This document shows positions 11,308-23,300 of a DNA stretch of 64,000 bases, one piece after another (position 1 is the stretch's first letter; each line of letters opens with the position of its first letter). The translations under genes and the position numbers were made by a program. The notes below the pieces were generated by a model. The model ran no database searches. It saw nothing but the letters and a program-made list of their open reading frames with translations, and was not told the DNA's origin. This DNA is from Archegozetes longisetosus (Eukaryota; Arthropoda; Arachnida; Sarcoptiformes; Trhypochthoniidae), in contig JAEMBT020000002.1 in NCBI GenBank assembly GCA_018873245.2, forward strand, positions 1-64,000, in the 5' to 3' direction.

Positions 11308-11916
11308 TAGGGGTGGCAAAAATATGCTTTTATTTTTCAGGAATATATATGCAAATATGCCTTTAAAACTTGCGAAATAGGCACTTAAATATGCATTAGA
11401 AGGAATACAATAAGACAATCTGATAAAAATATATCTAATTAATAAGATTAGAAATTATTCTTGTTGCATTTAACTACAACGTACATCTTTAGGTTTTCAC
11501 TTGTAAATTTTAGTCTATTCTTAATATATTTTTATGCCCACTGAAGATTCTCTCAACATTATATTGAGTTACTGTTGCACGCTTGAGATACTCAGTGTCA
11601 TCAGCTTATGAGTTTTTATCCAACAGAGATGAAAATATGAATCCCAATCCCATCTTTTATGGGAATGGATGCAAAAATTTTGAGAATTCGCTATTATTCA
11701 GATCTTCCAGCGATAAATTCTATCCGTTTAACAACTCAGAGATTATTTTAAGTGTTTTATATCCAAAGATTTTGTCCAAAGCTTCACAAAATTTTTGATA
11801 AACTAATCAAATTATTTAAAATATTCCATTTTATGCATTTATGTTTTTATGTCCCATAAACCCTTAAATATTCCTTTTTATGCAAATATGCATTTTACAT
11901 ATTTATGTCACCCCTA
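11308..11916 (-). mobile_element. hAT element remnant with perfect 8-bp target duplication
   Basis: The ends read TAGGGGTGGCA at 11,308 and its near complement ending CACCCCTA at 11,916. They are flanked on both sides by the identical 8-mer GTTATAAC (11,300-11,307 and 11,917-11,924), which is the hAT signature. On the minus strand near 11,500-11,600 a frame reads TEYLKRATVTQ then YNVERIFSGHKNILRID before a stop. It matches the C-terminal dimerisation region of hAT transposases in the pattern NVER-FS-K-ILR. Only 609 bp remain, so this is a dead, internally deleted copy. Confidence 0.88.
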
Positions 11917-12268
11917 GTTATAACTCTTGAATGAATTCATCGATTGACAAAATTCTTTATTTCTGAAGTAGGTCTTGGTACTGTTTATATCTTAAATATT
12001 CTGTTGGGGAACGCGCTTAAACAATATTGAACATACTCTTTTATAAACGACTACTACTCAACACATATGCGAACAAATCATGAACGCGCGAATCAATATT
12101 TCAACTGCTTCAATCTCAACGTCACCGATCAATGCAATTATTGCTTAAATAAACCTCATAACACATTTCATGTAACATTTCAATGCGAAAGATATAACAC
12201 CACTCTCGAATAGATGATCGATGATCATAGGATTTTAGTTCAACACGAATCTTTATATATTTTTCAGA

Positions 12269-13581
12269 GGTTTGGGTCAAAAGACCGACAAACATAAGAC
12301 CAACAATTAAAGACCGACAATCAAAAGACCGACGATCAAAAATATTACCGGTATGAATAAATATTTAATGTTGTGAGAGTGGCTTTTATATACTGTAACA
12401 ACTCTTAGACTGTGATAATTAACAATTTTATTAATATATTGATTTAATATAATACACAAAATTAAACTATAATTCGGAGTCTCAGCTCTCCATTTTCCCT
12501 TCTCTATTACCCTCACTTTGTATACTTTTAGACTACTTGATAAAAGAACGTTAGAAATACTTTTAGGTTACGTTGCCTCAAAATATCATTCCCAAAAAGC
12601 GGTGTTCAAACATTCCATCATTAGTATCTCAAAAATTCATTTCCTTTTATAATCAAAATTAGCTAAGAATACTTTTATTTAATATAACAATATTAAATGA
12701 AAATTTAAATTTCCTGATAATTTTAGTAAATTTATGATAGATTTCTATTGTATTCTAATTAATATTTGATTATATAAAACAAAGATTGAGAAAATTTTAA
12801 TTGAACTTGAAAAAATTTCGTATAAACTTTGATCAAAGTTATATTAAACATGAAAGCTGACTATTCGAATGTAAACTTTAGACTAATTTCAATTTTACTT
12901 TGAAGTGAATTCAAACAGGAATTGAAAAAGACTAAAATTTGAATCTTTTCATATTGTTATGCAGATATGAATTCTATGACTTTAAATTAGTTTTTCATTC
13001 TTTTAAAATAATTTGTCAAACATTTATCTTAAAACTGCCATATATTTTATGTAATGCTTTATTAAAGGCTTACAAGGTTATCATTGTGTTAACGTTTGCT
13101 ATGAAATGAGGCTCAATATCTATAAAAAAAATAATTTAGATCTATTTTGTCTATATAAGATATGTTTAAAAACTTGTTAAGAGAGTCAGTCTTTGTGCGG
13201 TGGCCTCGAGGAGAGAACCTCATAAGCCTCTGTGCGAAAGTGAAAGTGTTAGAAAAATAAGTAAATCTTTTAAAACATGAAAAGTCTGAAAGTATACAAA
13301 GTGAGGGTAATAGAGAAGGGGAAAATGGAGAGCTGAGACTCCCAATTATAGTTTAATTTTGTGTATTATATTAAATCTATATATTAATAAAATTTTTAAT
13401 TATCAGAGTCTAAGAGTTGTAACAGTATATAAAAACCACTCTCACAACATTGAATATTTATTCATACCGGTAATATTTTTAATCGTCGGTCTTTTGATTG
13501 TCGGTCTTTTAATCGTCGGTATTTTGATCGTCGGTCTTTTGATTGTCGGCCTTATGTTTGTCGGTCTTTTGACCTAAACCC
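12269..13581. mobile_element. Foldback element FB1 with minisatellite ends
   Basis: The inverted arms are about 12,269-12,535 and 13,278-13,581. The outer tips match as 'ggtttgggtcaaaagacc' and 'cttttgacctaaacc'. Each arm begins with tandem copies of a unit of about 15 bp of the type GTCGGTCTTTTGATC. There are about 3-4 units on the left and 6 on the right. A unique arm of about 200 bp follows, with 'accggtatgaata' at its start and 'agctctccattttcc' or its complement inside. The loop of about 740 bp is AT-rich and non-coding. The open frames on both arms (IVGLLIVGL repeats) are translations of the same minisatellite and not genes. Confidence 0.85.
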
Positions 13582-14358
13582 ATTTTTCAGTCATTTTGCA
13601 ATATATGCAGAGTAATTTTCATATTACCGTCTCATATTATTTTCTTATCACTTCATGTAGTTCAAATATATTTAATAAGTTCCAATTTAACGTTTATCAG
13701 AGCCTTGTAACACTTTCTGGAACAGGACTCAAATCAAGTTAATCATTAAAATACTCTAAAGTAGGTTTTAAGTCCGAGGACCACTATCGGGAATATTAAA
13801 GTTTAGATTCTACATTATTACTTGGGATATCGAACAATTCAGTAAATTATCATCGCATGATTTAAAAGAAAGTCCATTTACAATTCCAATAGCATGTTGG
13901 TGATCAATCAACTGTGTTATGTTACTATCAGCAGAAAGACTATCTGCTTGAAAACAAAAAAAGCGCTTTAAAAGCTTAATTCTTCTAAGGAGTTACTAAT
14001 TCATTTTCAATACTGCAAAAAATTGACTCAATAGTTTTAATTTCAAAGCTTTATTCATATCTATCAGTTACTAAAGGGGAAACGTTTGACTTTACTATTG
14101 AGATCCCTTAGTTTTTAGCTATAGGTTTAACCTTTATTCTTTTTGCTGATAGTACTCTTAGCTTTCGAGAACACAATAACTAATACAATATTTCAATGAT
14201 AAAAATATTTTAATTTAATTCACAATATTGCGATTTTATCAGAATATTAGAAATATAAGTATTTAACATATAGAAAATCAAAGTGATTCAAATCCATCGG
14301 GATATTATTCAATTAAACACAAGACATATCGTTGAATTTTCATACTTCCCACTAATTA
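13582..14358. other. Region downstream of Sur; probable 3' UTR and poly(A) signal
   Basis: No gene is seen. On the minus strand an AATAAA hexamer lies at 14,133-14,138, about 225 bases after the Sur stop codon at 14,359. It is the first plausible poly(A) signal I see. The remainder is AT-rich without repeats. Confidence 0.35.
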
Positions 14359-17300
14359 TCAGCTTTTTCCTTGTTGTTGTTGTTGTCTATGGAAAAGCGA
14401 ACTGAATATTGAACCTTTTTGACTTAACAACTGTTTTGGGGAACCCATTTCAACAATGATTCCCTGATCGAGAACTAGAATCTTATCAAAATCCATAATA
14501 TTTGTCATTTTATGAGCGATTGATATAACAGTTCTGTTGGTTTTTGAGATTAACTCATGCATTAAACGTTCTGACTCCTCATCTAGAGAAGAAGTCGATT
14601 CATCCATAATAAGAATAGATGTCTTACGTAGCAATGCCCGCGCACTACATAATAGTTGTCTTTGACCTGCACTCAAACCGAGTCCTTCTTCCGTTACCAT
14701 TTCATCGAGCGACGAAATAGGTTTGTTTAGATTCAGTTGTGTCAAAATAGACCAGATTTCTTCGTCTGAATAGTTATGATTCGGATCCAAATTGTGACTA
14801 AATTTTATAGATTTCAATTATTCAATATATTTAATAACTTAATAATAGCTTATTATTAAATTCATGCCTTCAGTATTATTCATATTATGGTTACATAAAT
14901 GACCGATTAACAGATATGAACAATCATACGACAACAGTGACGAAGCCAGTGGGGCCGGGGGTGCCTAGGCCCCCCTCAACTCAAATCGGGAAAACCTTAA
15001 ACTAGTTATCAAATGAAAAGAAAATTTTATTCTAATAGAATTGAACTACACTGAAGTTTCAATAACTGTATGAAAGTATTACTATTTCAGAACTATGTTG
15101 ATTAGACACTAAAATTCATACTCCTCATCACAGCCGTAGCCAGTGGATGGGCTAGGGGGCTATAGCCCCCAAAGGTTTTTCAAAGTTTAAGTTAAATCAA
15201 AGGTTTGATAATAAATTAACAGATATTTTAATGGGAGTTAGCGCTTGCTATCCAATATCCAAGCATTTCATCAACTTTGAAATTATGAAGCCTTTTGCTA
15301 CTCATTATTGTTTGAATCTAGAAAATTTAAAGTCAAATTCTGAAACTGCAAAATTATTATTCTATGAATGCGAAGATACTTTTAATGTCTATGAAAAATT
15401 AACTGATTATTCAAACTCTATGCCAGATTTATTAAAATATTTAAAGATATCATTAACTATAGGATGTGTTAATGTTTCGTGTGAAAAGAGTTTTTCAACA
15501 TTAAGAAGAATTAAAACTTATTTGAGAATTTCGATTTCTAATGACAGATTAAACGGTTTGGCTCTTATTTCGATTGAAAGAGAAATTGCATTATCTATTA
15601 ATCTGGATAATTTTGCCATTGGATTTGGTAAAAATCATTGTAACAGAAAAATTGTATTGTATTAAATTTTGATTAAATAAAGCTTATCTTAACTGAGAAT
15701 TTTCAGACATTTAACCCCCCCCCCAGACCAAAAAAGCTGGCTACGGCGGTGCTCCTCATAAAGCTTTAAATTTTTGGCCCCCTTAGTCAAAAATTTCTGC
15801 CCTCGCCACTGTACGACAAGCATGAAAGTATAAATAATAACGTAATTATGCCTCTTTTTCCATTCTATTTTCTGTGTCAACCTTTAGTTTTAATATAGGT
15901 ATCTCTTAATAAGCATAAAAACCATAAAACCTGTCCATTTTCTGCACTCACTTTGAAGCATAACTCTTCATATCTACTTGATTAGTAATGACTCACCGAA
16001 TTGTACCGGAAAACAGAACAACGTCTTGAGGAATAATCGAGAGCCTGCTCCTCAGTATTTCGGAACATATCAGAGAGATATCAATCTTGTCTATAAGAAT
16101 AGATCCTTTGCTTATTTGATTGATGCGAAACAAAGCACTCATTAGTGATGATTTGCCACAACCCGTACGACCGCAAACGCCGACCTTTTTGTTTGAATCC
16201 ATTCCAATAAACACCTTATCAGTGAATTGATCAACAACCATAAAAAATTCAACAATTGCTTACTTTTTCTCCGGGTCTTATGTGAAAGTTTGCTGCCTTA
16301 ATCACTGGTTCAAGACTTGATTCGTATTTCAGATCAACATCGATAAATTGAATTTCGCCATTTTCTGGCCAATCTTTGGGTACGCCTTCAAATAAATATT
16401 TTAATTTAGAAAACAGCTAATCAACTCAACTAATCATCTCATTCACTATACTGACTGCTAATTGTTACTACATCTTGGTCTTCAATTTGCAAATTTGAGA
16501 ACTTATTCACTCTCTCCACAGAACTCATATACATTTCAATTGATGCCAAATTGCGGACCAACCAATTCAGATAGATCGGTACTAACAGAGTATAAGTCAT
16601 GGTCAAACCAACAAATGCCGGACTCATAGACCAATAAATAGAAGCACTGATTGCAGCCACTGTCGCACTAAATAAAATGATCGCTCCCAGATAGTCTAGA
16701 GCTATGCCTTTAGTCAAAACATTATAATTATTTTCAAATCTTTAAAACTCTCAATTTGATCAGCACGTACCCAACCAACAGTTGGCTGAATTAACCAAAA
16801 GGAAACACAAATTGTTCGTATCAATCAATGAGTATAGTTTTCTAGTCAAACTGAATTCTTTTCTCAAAGCTCTGATAGTAGTCAATCCAGAGATAGTCTC
16901 GTGAAAATGCGAGTAAATTGGAGACTTGGTTATCGAATCCAGTCGCTGCAATTCTCGCGATGAGAACCGGAAAAAGTGTTGAAGAAAGTAATACACCATT
17001 ATTATCGGTATAATGACTACTATGAAGTATGGCGTTACTATCATGTCAACGATTATGGCAGAAACACACAAAAACAAGAATCTTAACAGTACTGGTAGTG
17101 CGATAGGAAGTTTCTACAATTGCAAGAGAATATACTCATTCATCAACATTTATTCCTAAGCATTAATTTAGTACCTTATCGATAGTATTCATATCATTCG
17201 AGAATCTATTGATTATTCTGCCAAAAGGCGTTGTGTCAAAGAATCTCATTCCACATCGAACCAAATTGTCCAACATTCTCTGATGAAGAAGTCTTACAGC

Positions 17301-20300
17301 TCGAAGTGACGTCAATTGTGAACACAAATTGGTCACCAATGATATAATGATAGTAATAATAGAGAGAATGGCATAACCTCCTATGTAATATTGCAAGCTG
17401 TGTTCGCCTACTTTCAAGCCTGCTTGTCGAGCATCAGATTCTGACCATTTTGCTAACCAAAAATCAGAGATAACTTTGAAGCTTTGGGTTGAGATTACCA
17501 ATAAAACAACAACTGATGCCAGTGAAAGGGAACAGGCTTTAAAATAAGAGATATAAATCCGTTTCGGTATTGAACCCGTTTCTCGTTCCTCTTCCCGTAT
17601 CAGCCGAGCTGTGGCTACGCTTGAGGCCCTTTCGTGCTCATACTTTAAAAATAATTATTCAAAAAAATACTATTGCTAATACTGTACATAATCCGATCTA
17701 ACTAATCTAAACAATTACAACTGCAAAGTATACATTACATCAAAAAATCAAGTCTAAAATTAATTCTAAGAAAAATTAACAAATTAAAGAATATTACTTC
17801 ATTTGATGAGAAATTGCAGAACTGATCGTTTTGATTATCATCAGAAGAATCAGATTCCACGTGATTCAGCTCAGATAAGTCTTCATCTTCTTCTTTGATA
17901 GAATTTCCAGTGAATGAATAATCAGAGATTCTTGAGTTAAGTCTAGAAATAGGTGGTCGTGACCAAATGATCGATGATTCGGGCGACGAAGAAAGTATTG
18001 AAGACGAGACGCCATAACTCGATTTTGAAGCCATCGAATCTATTGATCGAATTCTTTTGAATGGAGCTATCGGCTGACTATTACGAGCTGATTCGTCAAT
18101 TTCTGATTCATTTAACTGCTCCTCAGTATCGCTCCAGTCGTGACACGGAAGAGGACTCGACGGATCATGACTTATCTGTCTGTTAATAACGACACAACAA
18201 ATATAACACCAAAATACTACAAATAACGACACACTGTAATCAAAATAAAGCTTTAACCTCGACCATAGCTTTCAAAAATCTTAGATAATAAGCATTTTCA
18301 TACAGAAGTAAGCAATTGCCTAACACTCTACAAAGGGTTTGATAAACTAAATTTTCTTTCGATCAGCTAATAACTTGATCATTTTGTAAATCTTTGCAAA
18401 CCCTGACTCCATAATCTATTTAATTCTTAACAATTCTAATTGCCTATATATTACTAATAAATTCTAACCAAATCCCCGTTTTCCCTGCATTTTCCCCACA
18501 GTTAGTTATTCCAATTCTCAACCCAAAGCCTTTCCAAATTCAATGAGTTTTTTACAGCTAGATTCACCCGTATTTGCAGAGTTTGCGTTCCCATCTCCAA
18601 CCGACAGTCTTAAGCAGTGCTTTTCGAAAATCTATTTCGAATGTTTGGATTGCTTTTTCCAATTTCGAGTTTGGGCCATTGCTTTACTCGAAATATGACT
18701 TTAATTGTCAAACATAAGTTTCAAATTTTTTAGACATCAAATTAAAAGAAGACTAATTCAATTTAGAATCAATAATATAAATATGATTATGAAAATATTA
18801 CGTAAGACAACAAAAGTCGTATTTTAAGTTGTGTAATGGCCTGAATTTGAAATTGCAAAAACCAATCCAAACATTGCAAATATCAGTCAATTTAGTTCTA
18901 ATCACCAGAGAATCATAGTCAGAATAAGATTAAATATTCCTAACATTTTATATTGAGAAGAACCGCTTACAAAAATCTTGTAACCTCTAGATCAAACTTT
19001 TTATATTTCTATCATATTGCATTTCATCCCGATATTTTTTCTATTAAATCTTAATCAATCAAAATAAGCCTTATCTCTAGTATAAATCAACAGTAATTTT
19101 CATTCTCCGGATTCAAAGTTCATAATTATTTATCCTTACTGATAGAGTTACCAATTCAGATTTTACTAGCTTCGATATAAGTTAGTCAATTATTTTCCAA
19201 CCGTAAAAAATCCAAATAATAGAAAAGTGTTTTATGCTTTTTCCAGTCCTTCTCCCAGTATATACTGTTATACCTATTTTTGCTACATTGTCTATCAAGT
19301 CAAAAATAGTTATTACTTAAACTCAACCTTCAACAATAGAAAATTTACCGCTTTTAAAAATCTCAGTCAAGTAAATTATTAGTCGCTCTAGAAATTTGAT
19401 TATCAAATTTTCATTTTCATAATTTAGATTCGAACCGCATCTGAAGCCCTACCTGTCCAGGTATATCTCAAATTATTGAGCCACATATTTTAATAACGTG
19501 TCACCAAAAAAATTTAATTCATACCTGCAATAGAAAAACCTGTTATCAAGCTCTGTGTAGAGACTAACGCTTAAATGTTTTAAAAACTTATATATCTGAA
19601 CAAATGAGCACAATTAACAGGTTTTTATATGACAGGTCTAGAAACAATCTCAACTCAAATAATATTTAGAACCTATTGAATGAAATATGTCTTCTTTTCT
19701 GTTTGGGAATGGCATCAGAAACAGAGCCTCGAAACCCGACTTGTTTTGAGACAAGTCGAACCAATTTGTGTCTTTCTTTAGTAGTACCGCACTCCTCAAT
19801 TGTTGCTCTTTTTCGTGCTTCTTCTTCTCTATTCTTTACTTTATTCCAAAAGGCGAACAAGACTGGATCTAATTTTTCTATATCTCCATAGGATCCCTGA
19901 TGGCTAATAGTTCCTGATTCTATAACTATTATATGATCCGCTTCAGATAAATATTCCAACTTGTGCGTCACTAAAATCACAGTTCGTTTTTCATCGACAA
20001 CCAATTTCTGTTAAAAAATGATCAAAATTATTATAATTATATAACCAAAAGTACTTTTCAAAACAATATGGTTAAGATTTTATTTTTAAAAAATGTTTAG
20101 CAGCAGAGACGTTCCGAGAAAAGAGATTCAAAATTCGACAGAGTCAAAATTCATTGGATTAAGGAGTCAAATTTTCTCAGATTTGAATTTTTCTAAATCT
20201 CGTTCAAACTTTCCGAAGTTTTCCCAATTCTATAAGACTTTGACCGGTAAAAAACAAAATGCTTCTGCTTCCCAGTGCTAGGGTTTTTCTATACCATTTT

Positions 20301-23300
20301 TCTATAAAATCGAATTATCTGACCATTATAGCATACATGTTGCAATCTTTTAATAGGAAAGTCATCAAAATGATTTAGTAACTAGAACTCAAAATTACCA
20401 GCTACTTTTAAGTTATAAAAAGGTGAAAAAATAGTCCAGGGTTTACTCAAATTCAAAGATTATTTTTTGTTGATTCTAAAAATAAAAGGTTTCTTTAGAA
20501 AGAAATCGTTATTAAATATTTGTTTACTTTGATGGCATGTTCGAAGACATGAGCACCAACAATCGAATCTAATGCCGAAAGTGTATCATCTAATACCAAC
20601 GTGTTTGCCGGAGAATATATAGCTCTGGCCAAAGCTATTCGTTGTTTCTGTCCACCCGATAGGTTAATACCTCTTTCACCGATTTCTGTCAGATCTCCGT
20701 TCGGAAGAATATCAATATCTGGCTGAAGAGCACACGCTTTTATAACTTTATCATATCTTTTCTTATTAAAAGGATATCCGAAAGTAATATTTTCCTGTAA
20801 TGATGCATTTATAAGCCATGGAGACTCTCCTACATAACCAATAAAACAATTGATTTCAGACCAATTCATACGACCACTAATTTTGACCATTTCTCCAATC
20901 ATTGCTGATAGAAGTGAAGATTTTCCGCTTCCAACCGATCCCACAATCAACGTCAGTTTGTGTTTAGGAATCGAAATATTAATATTTTTAAGAAAGGCTG
21001 CTTCTTCATTCTCATCATTTGCAATCCATGCAAAGTATCCATCACTAATAGTACAGCACATCTGATCCCTGTCTTCACAACTCTTTCTAAGGTTTATATT
21101 CGAATCAATTTTATTGGTCGAAAATGAAGATTCCGTCTTATTTATACTGAGCTCAACGTTTGATTTATCGCTTTGATCCATTTGATGGCTCAGTCCATTA
21201 CTTGAATAATCCGTTTTTCTCCACAAAATACTGCAATCCACTTCAGGCAACGTTAGAAACTTGACCAATCGCTTAGTACTAATAATAGCACTGATCAGCA
21301 TCGGAATAACCTGTAATATTCCGTAAATAAATATATTTTCTAAATTCATTCAATTTTAGTTGTTTAGTTTTATTCAACAAAATATCATGATAGAGTGAAA
21401 GCCCATCTCTAGTAAGCTATTTCATATCTTTGCCAATATCGACTTCTATTTTTTAAATTTAAAAATATAATTCAATTCTAAATTTTCAATCATTCCAACT
21501 CCATTATTAGTCAAGCTTATTTCTATTTCATTTGATCACAACCATTCATTCAAGTTATATCAGTTCATCTTTTATTACTTAAGTCTTCAATCTGCGTCTT
21601 ACGGCCCAATAGTGGTTCTGTGGCACACACTCTGCTCTATACTCCAGTAATACGACATAGTAGTCAGAAAAAATTTTCATTCTCTCTATCTCGTCTCGTA
21701 TCATGGATTAGAGCAAATCTTATCTAGATCTTTCAACTACTCACCATTTACTTTAGGATTTCGGCACGTGATCTATGTTCAAATATTTTAGCTGAAAATC
21801 ATGCTTCTATTAACTTGTCAAAATAGGACATGTTTAAACAATCAATTTGTTTGGTTGCAGGCAAAAATCAGATCATTATAACAGTTACATAGAAGTTGGA
21901 TCAAACACCAAAACTATATACTATCTACTATACACTATACAGGGTACGAAGTAATGTTTACCCCTCCAGAGCAGGAACGGAAATAGCAAAAACGGATTCC
22001 ATATTCGGATTCTACGTATAAAAATACAACAAAATGCTCTGTTTTAGCAAGTTTAGCAAAAGCGTAACATTGTTTATGAACTTTATTTTAAAAATAATTC
22101 TATTGAATATTGACATAAATTTCAATTGAGATAATAATTAAATCAGTTACGGCTAGTCCGATAATTCTGATGAGTGAAGGTTCATCGACAAAACTAAAGT
22201 GTCGCTTTCAGAGAGGCCAAAGTAACCAGAGGTGACTTCATAATAAGAAAATGAGTTGCTCACAAATTGAGAAGTGAAAAATGGATTCAGCGAAGCTCGA
22301 ATAAGAGTGAAGATGAATACTAATTGAAGCCGAAGGCTCTCATACTAATTATTGAAATAAACTCTTCCTATGTATTTTTTGGTGTAGAACTCAAACATGA
22401 AATCCGTTTCTTCCTAACTATTTCTGTTTTTGCCTAACTATTTGAGGGGGACAAACATTATTTCGTGCCCTATACATGCAGATGGTACCAATTCAGGTAT
22501 TAGCTTATTTGCCCAAAAATCAGATCTAACGTCACTTACAATAAACTTATAAACATTTAAAAATTCAACTCTATTCTAAAGTGCCTTAACAAATCAAGCT
22601 TAACATACATACCAAAGGTATTATGTAAAGAGGTACTGTTAATTGATTAAATAGGGCTAAACCAGTAAATACTTTAGCTGATGTTAAAGGTTGGCCTTTA
22701 ATATAAGGATAAAGACCAAAGGTTACCAAAGTTGCGATTATAGATGAGCCTTGAGTTATGAATGCTATTTTGTGCATCAAATTCAAATAAATTAGATCTG
22801 TTTACGTAATATCTAGGACGTTTCTTACTATTGATTGCCACATAGATAGCATCCTTCTTCAACAATTTTAGTTCTTTTTCTCTTATATCTTTTACAGAAT
22901 CTGCAAAAGCCAATTCCCAGCCTAAAAGTTTTAACAGTTTGATCCCCATAAAAAGTTCGGTTGTTTTTCTCAATCTTTCATCACAAATATCCTGTCAAAT
23001 AATTATTTTGAAAAAATTAATCCAAAACATTAGTTCGTGCTAGATTATTTCAATTACCAGTTCCTTCTTTTGTATTTTTGACAATTGCTTAGAAATATAG
23101 TACTGAATTGGGGCCAAAATATAAATTGCTGCCGCTCCTATTATTGCGCTATAACCCAAATGATAATACATCAGATACAGCAATATGAATATCTGTCAAA
23201 ATCAGTCAAACATTTATTATTCACTATAGTATCAGTATGTTTTCATAATTATAACATCAGATTGCGAACAAAAAACCAAGTCTTAGCCTTTATTGCCTTC

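Larger units (their letters stand above)
14935..15811. mobile_element. Outer hAT element in the last Sur intron (host of a nested insertion)
   Basis: The ends read CAGTGACGAAGCCAG at 14,935 and CTGCCCTCGCCACTG finishing at 15,811. They are flanked by the identical 8-mer TACGACAA (14,927-14,934 and 15,812-15,819). Without the inner insertion only about 250 bp remain, so this was a MITE when it was itself invaded. It has subterminal runs of G and C ('ggggccgggggtgcc' and 'ggcccccttag'). It sits wholly within the intron 14,798-15,996 and does not touch coding sequence. Confidence 0.85.

Noticed and set aside
12307-13577. Two open frames (12,307-12,516 minus and 13,359-13,577 plus) encoding hydrophobic IVGLL repeats
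   Set aside because: They are the same inverted arm read from each side; the repeats are translations of the 15-bp minisatellite.
16185-16263. Reading through 16,185-16,263 as coding ([11 protein letters not shown]...) before NBD2
   Set aside because: Removing it as a 79-bp GT-AG intron restores the canonical [16 protein letters not shown] join of ABCC proteins.
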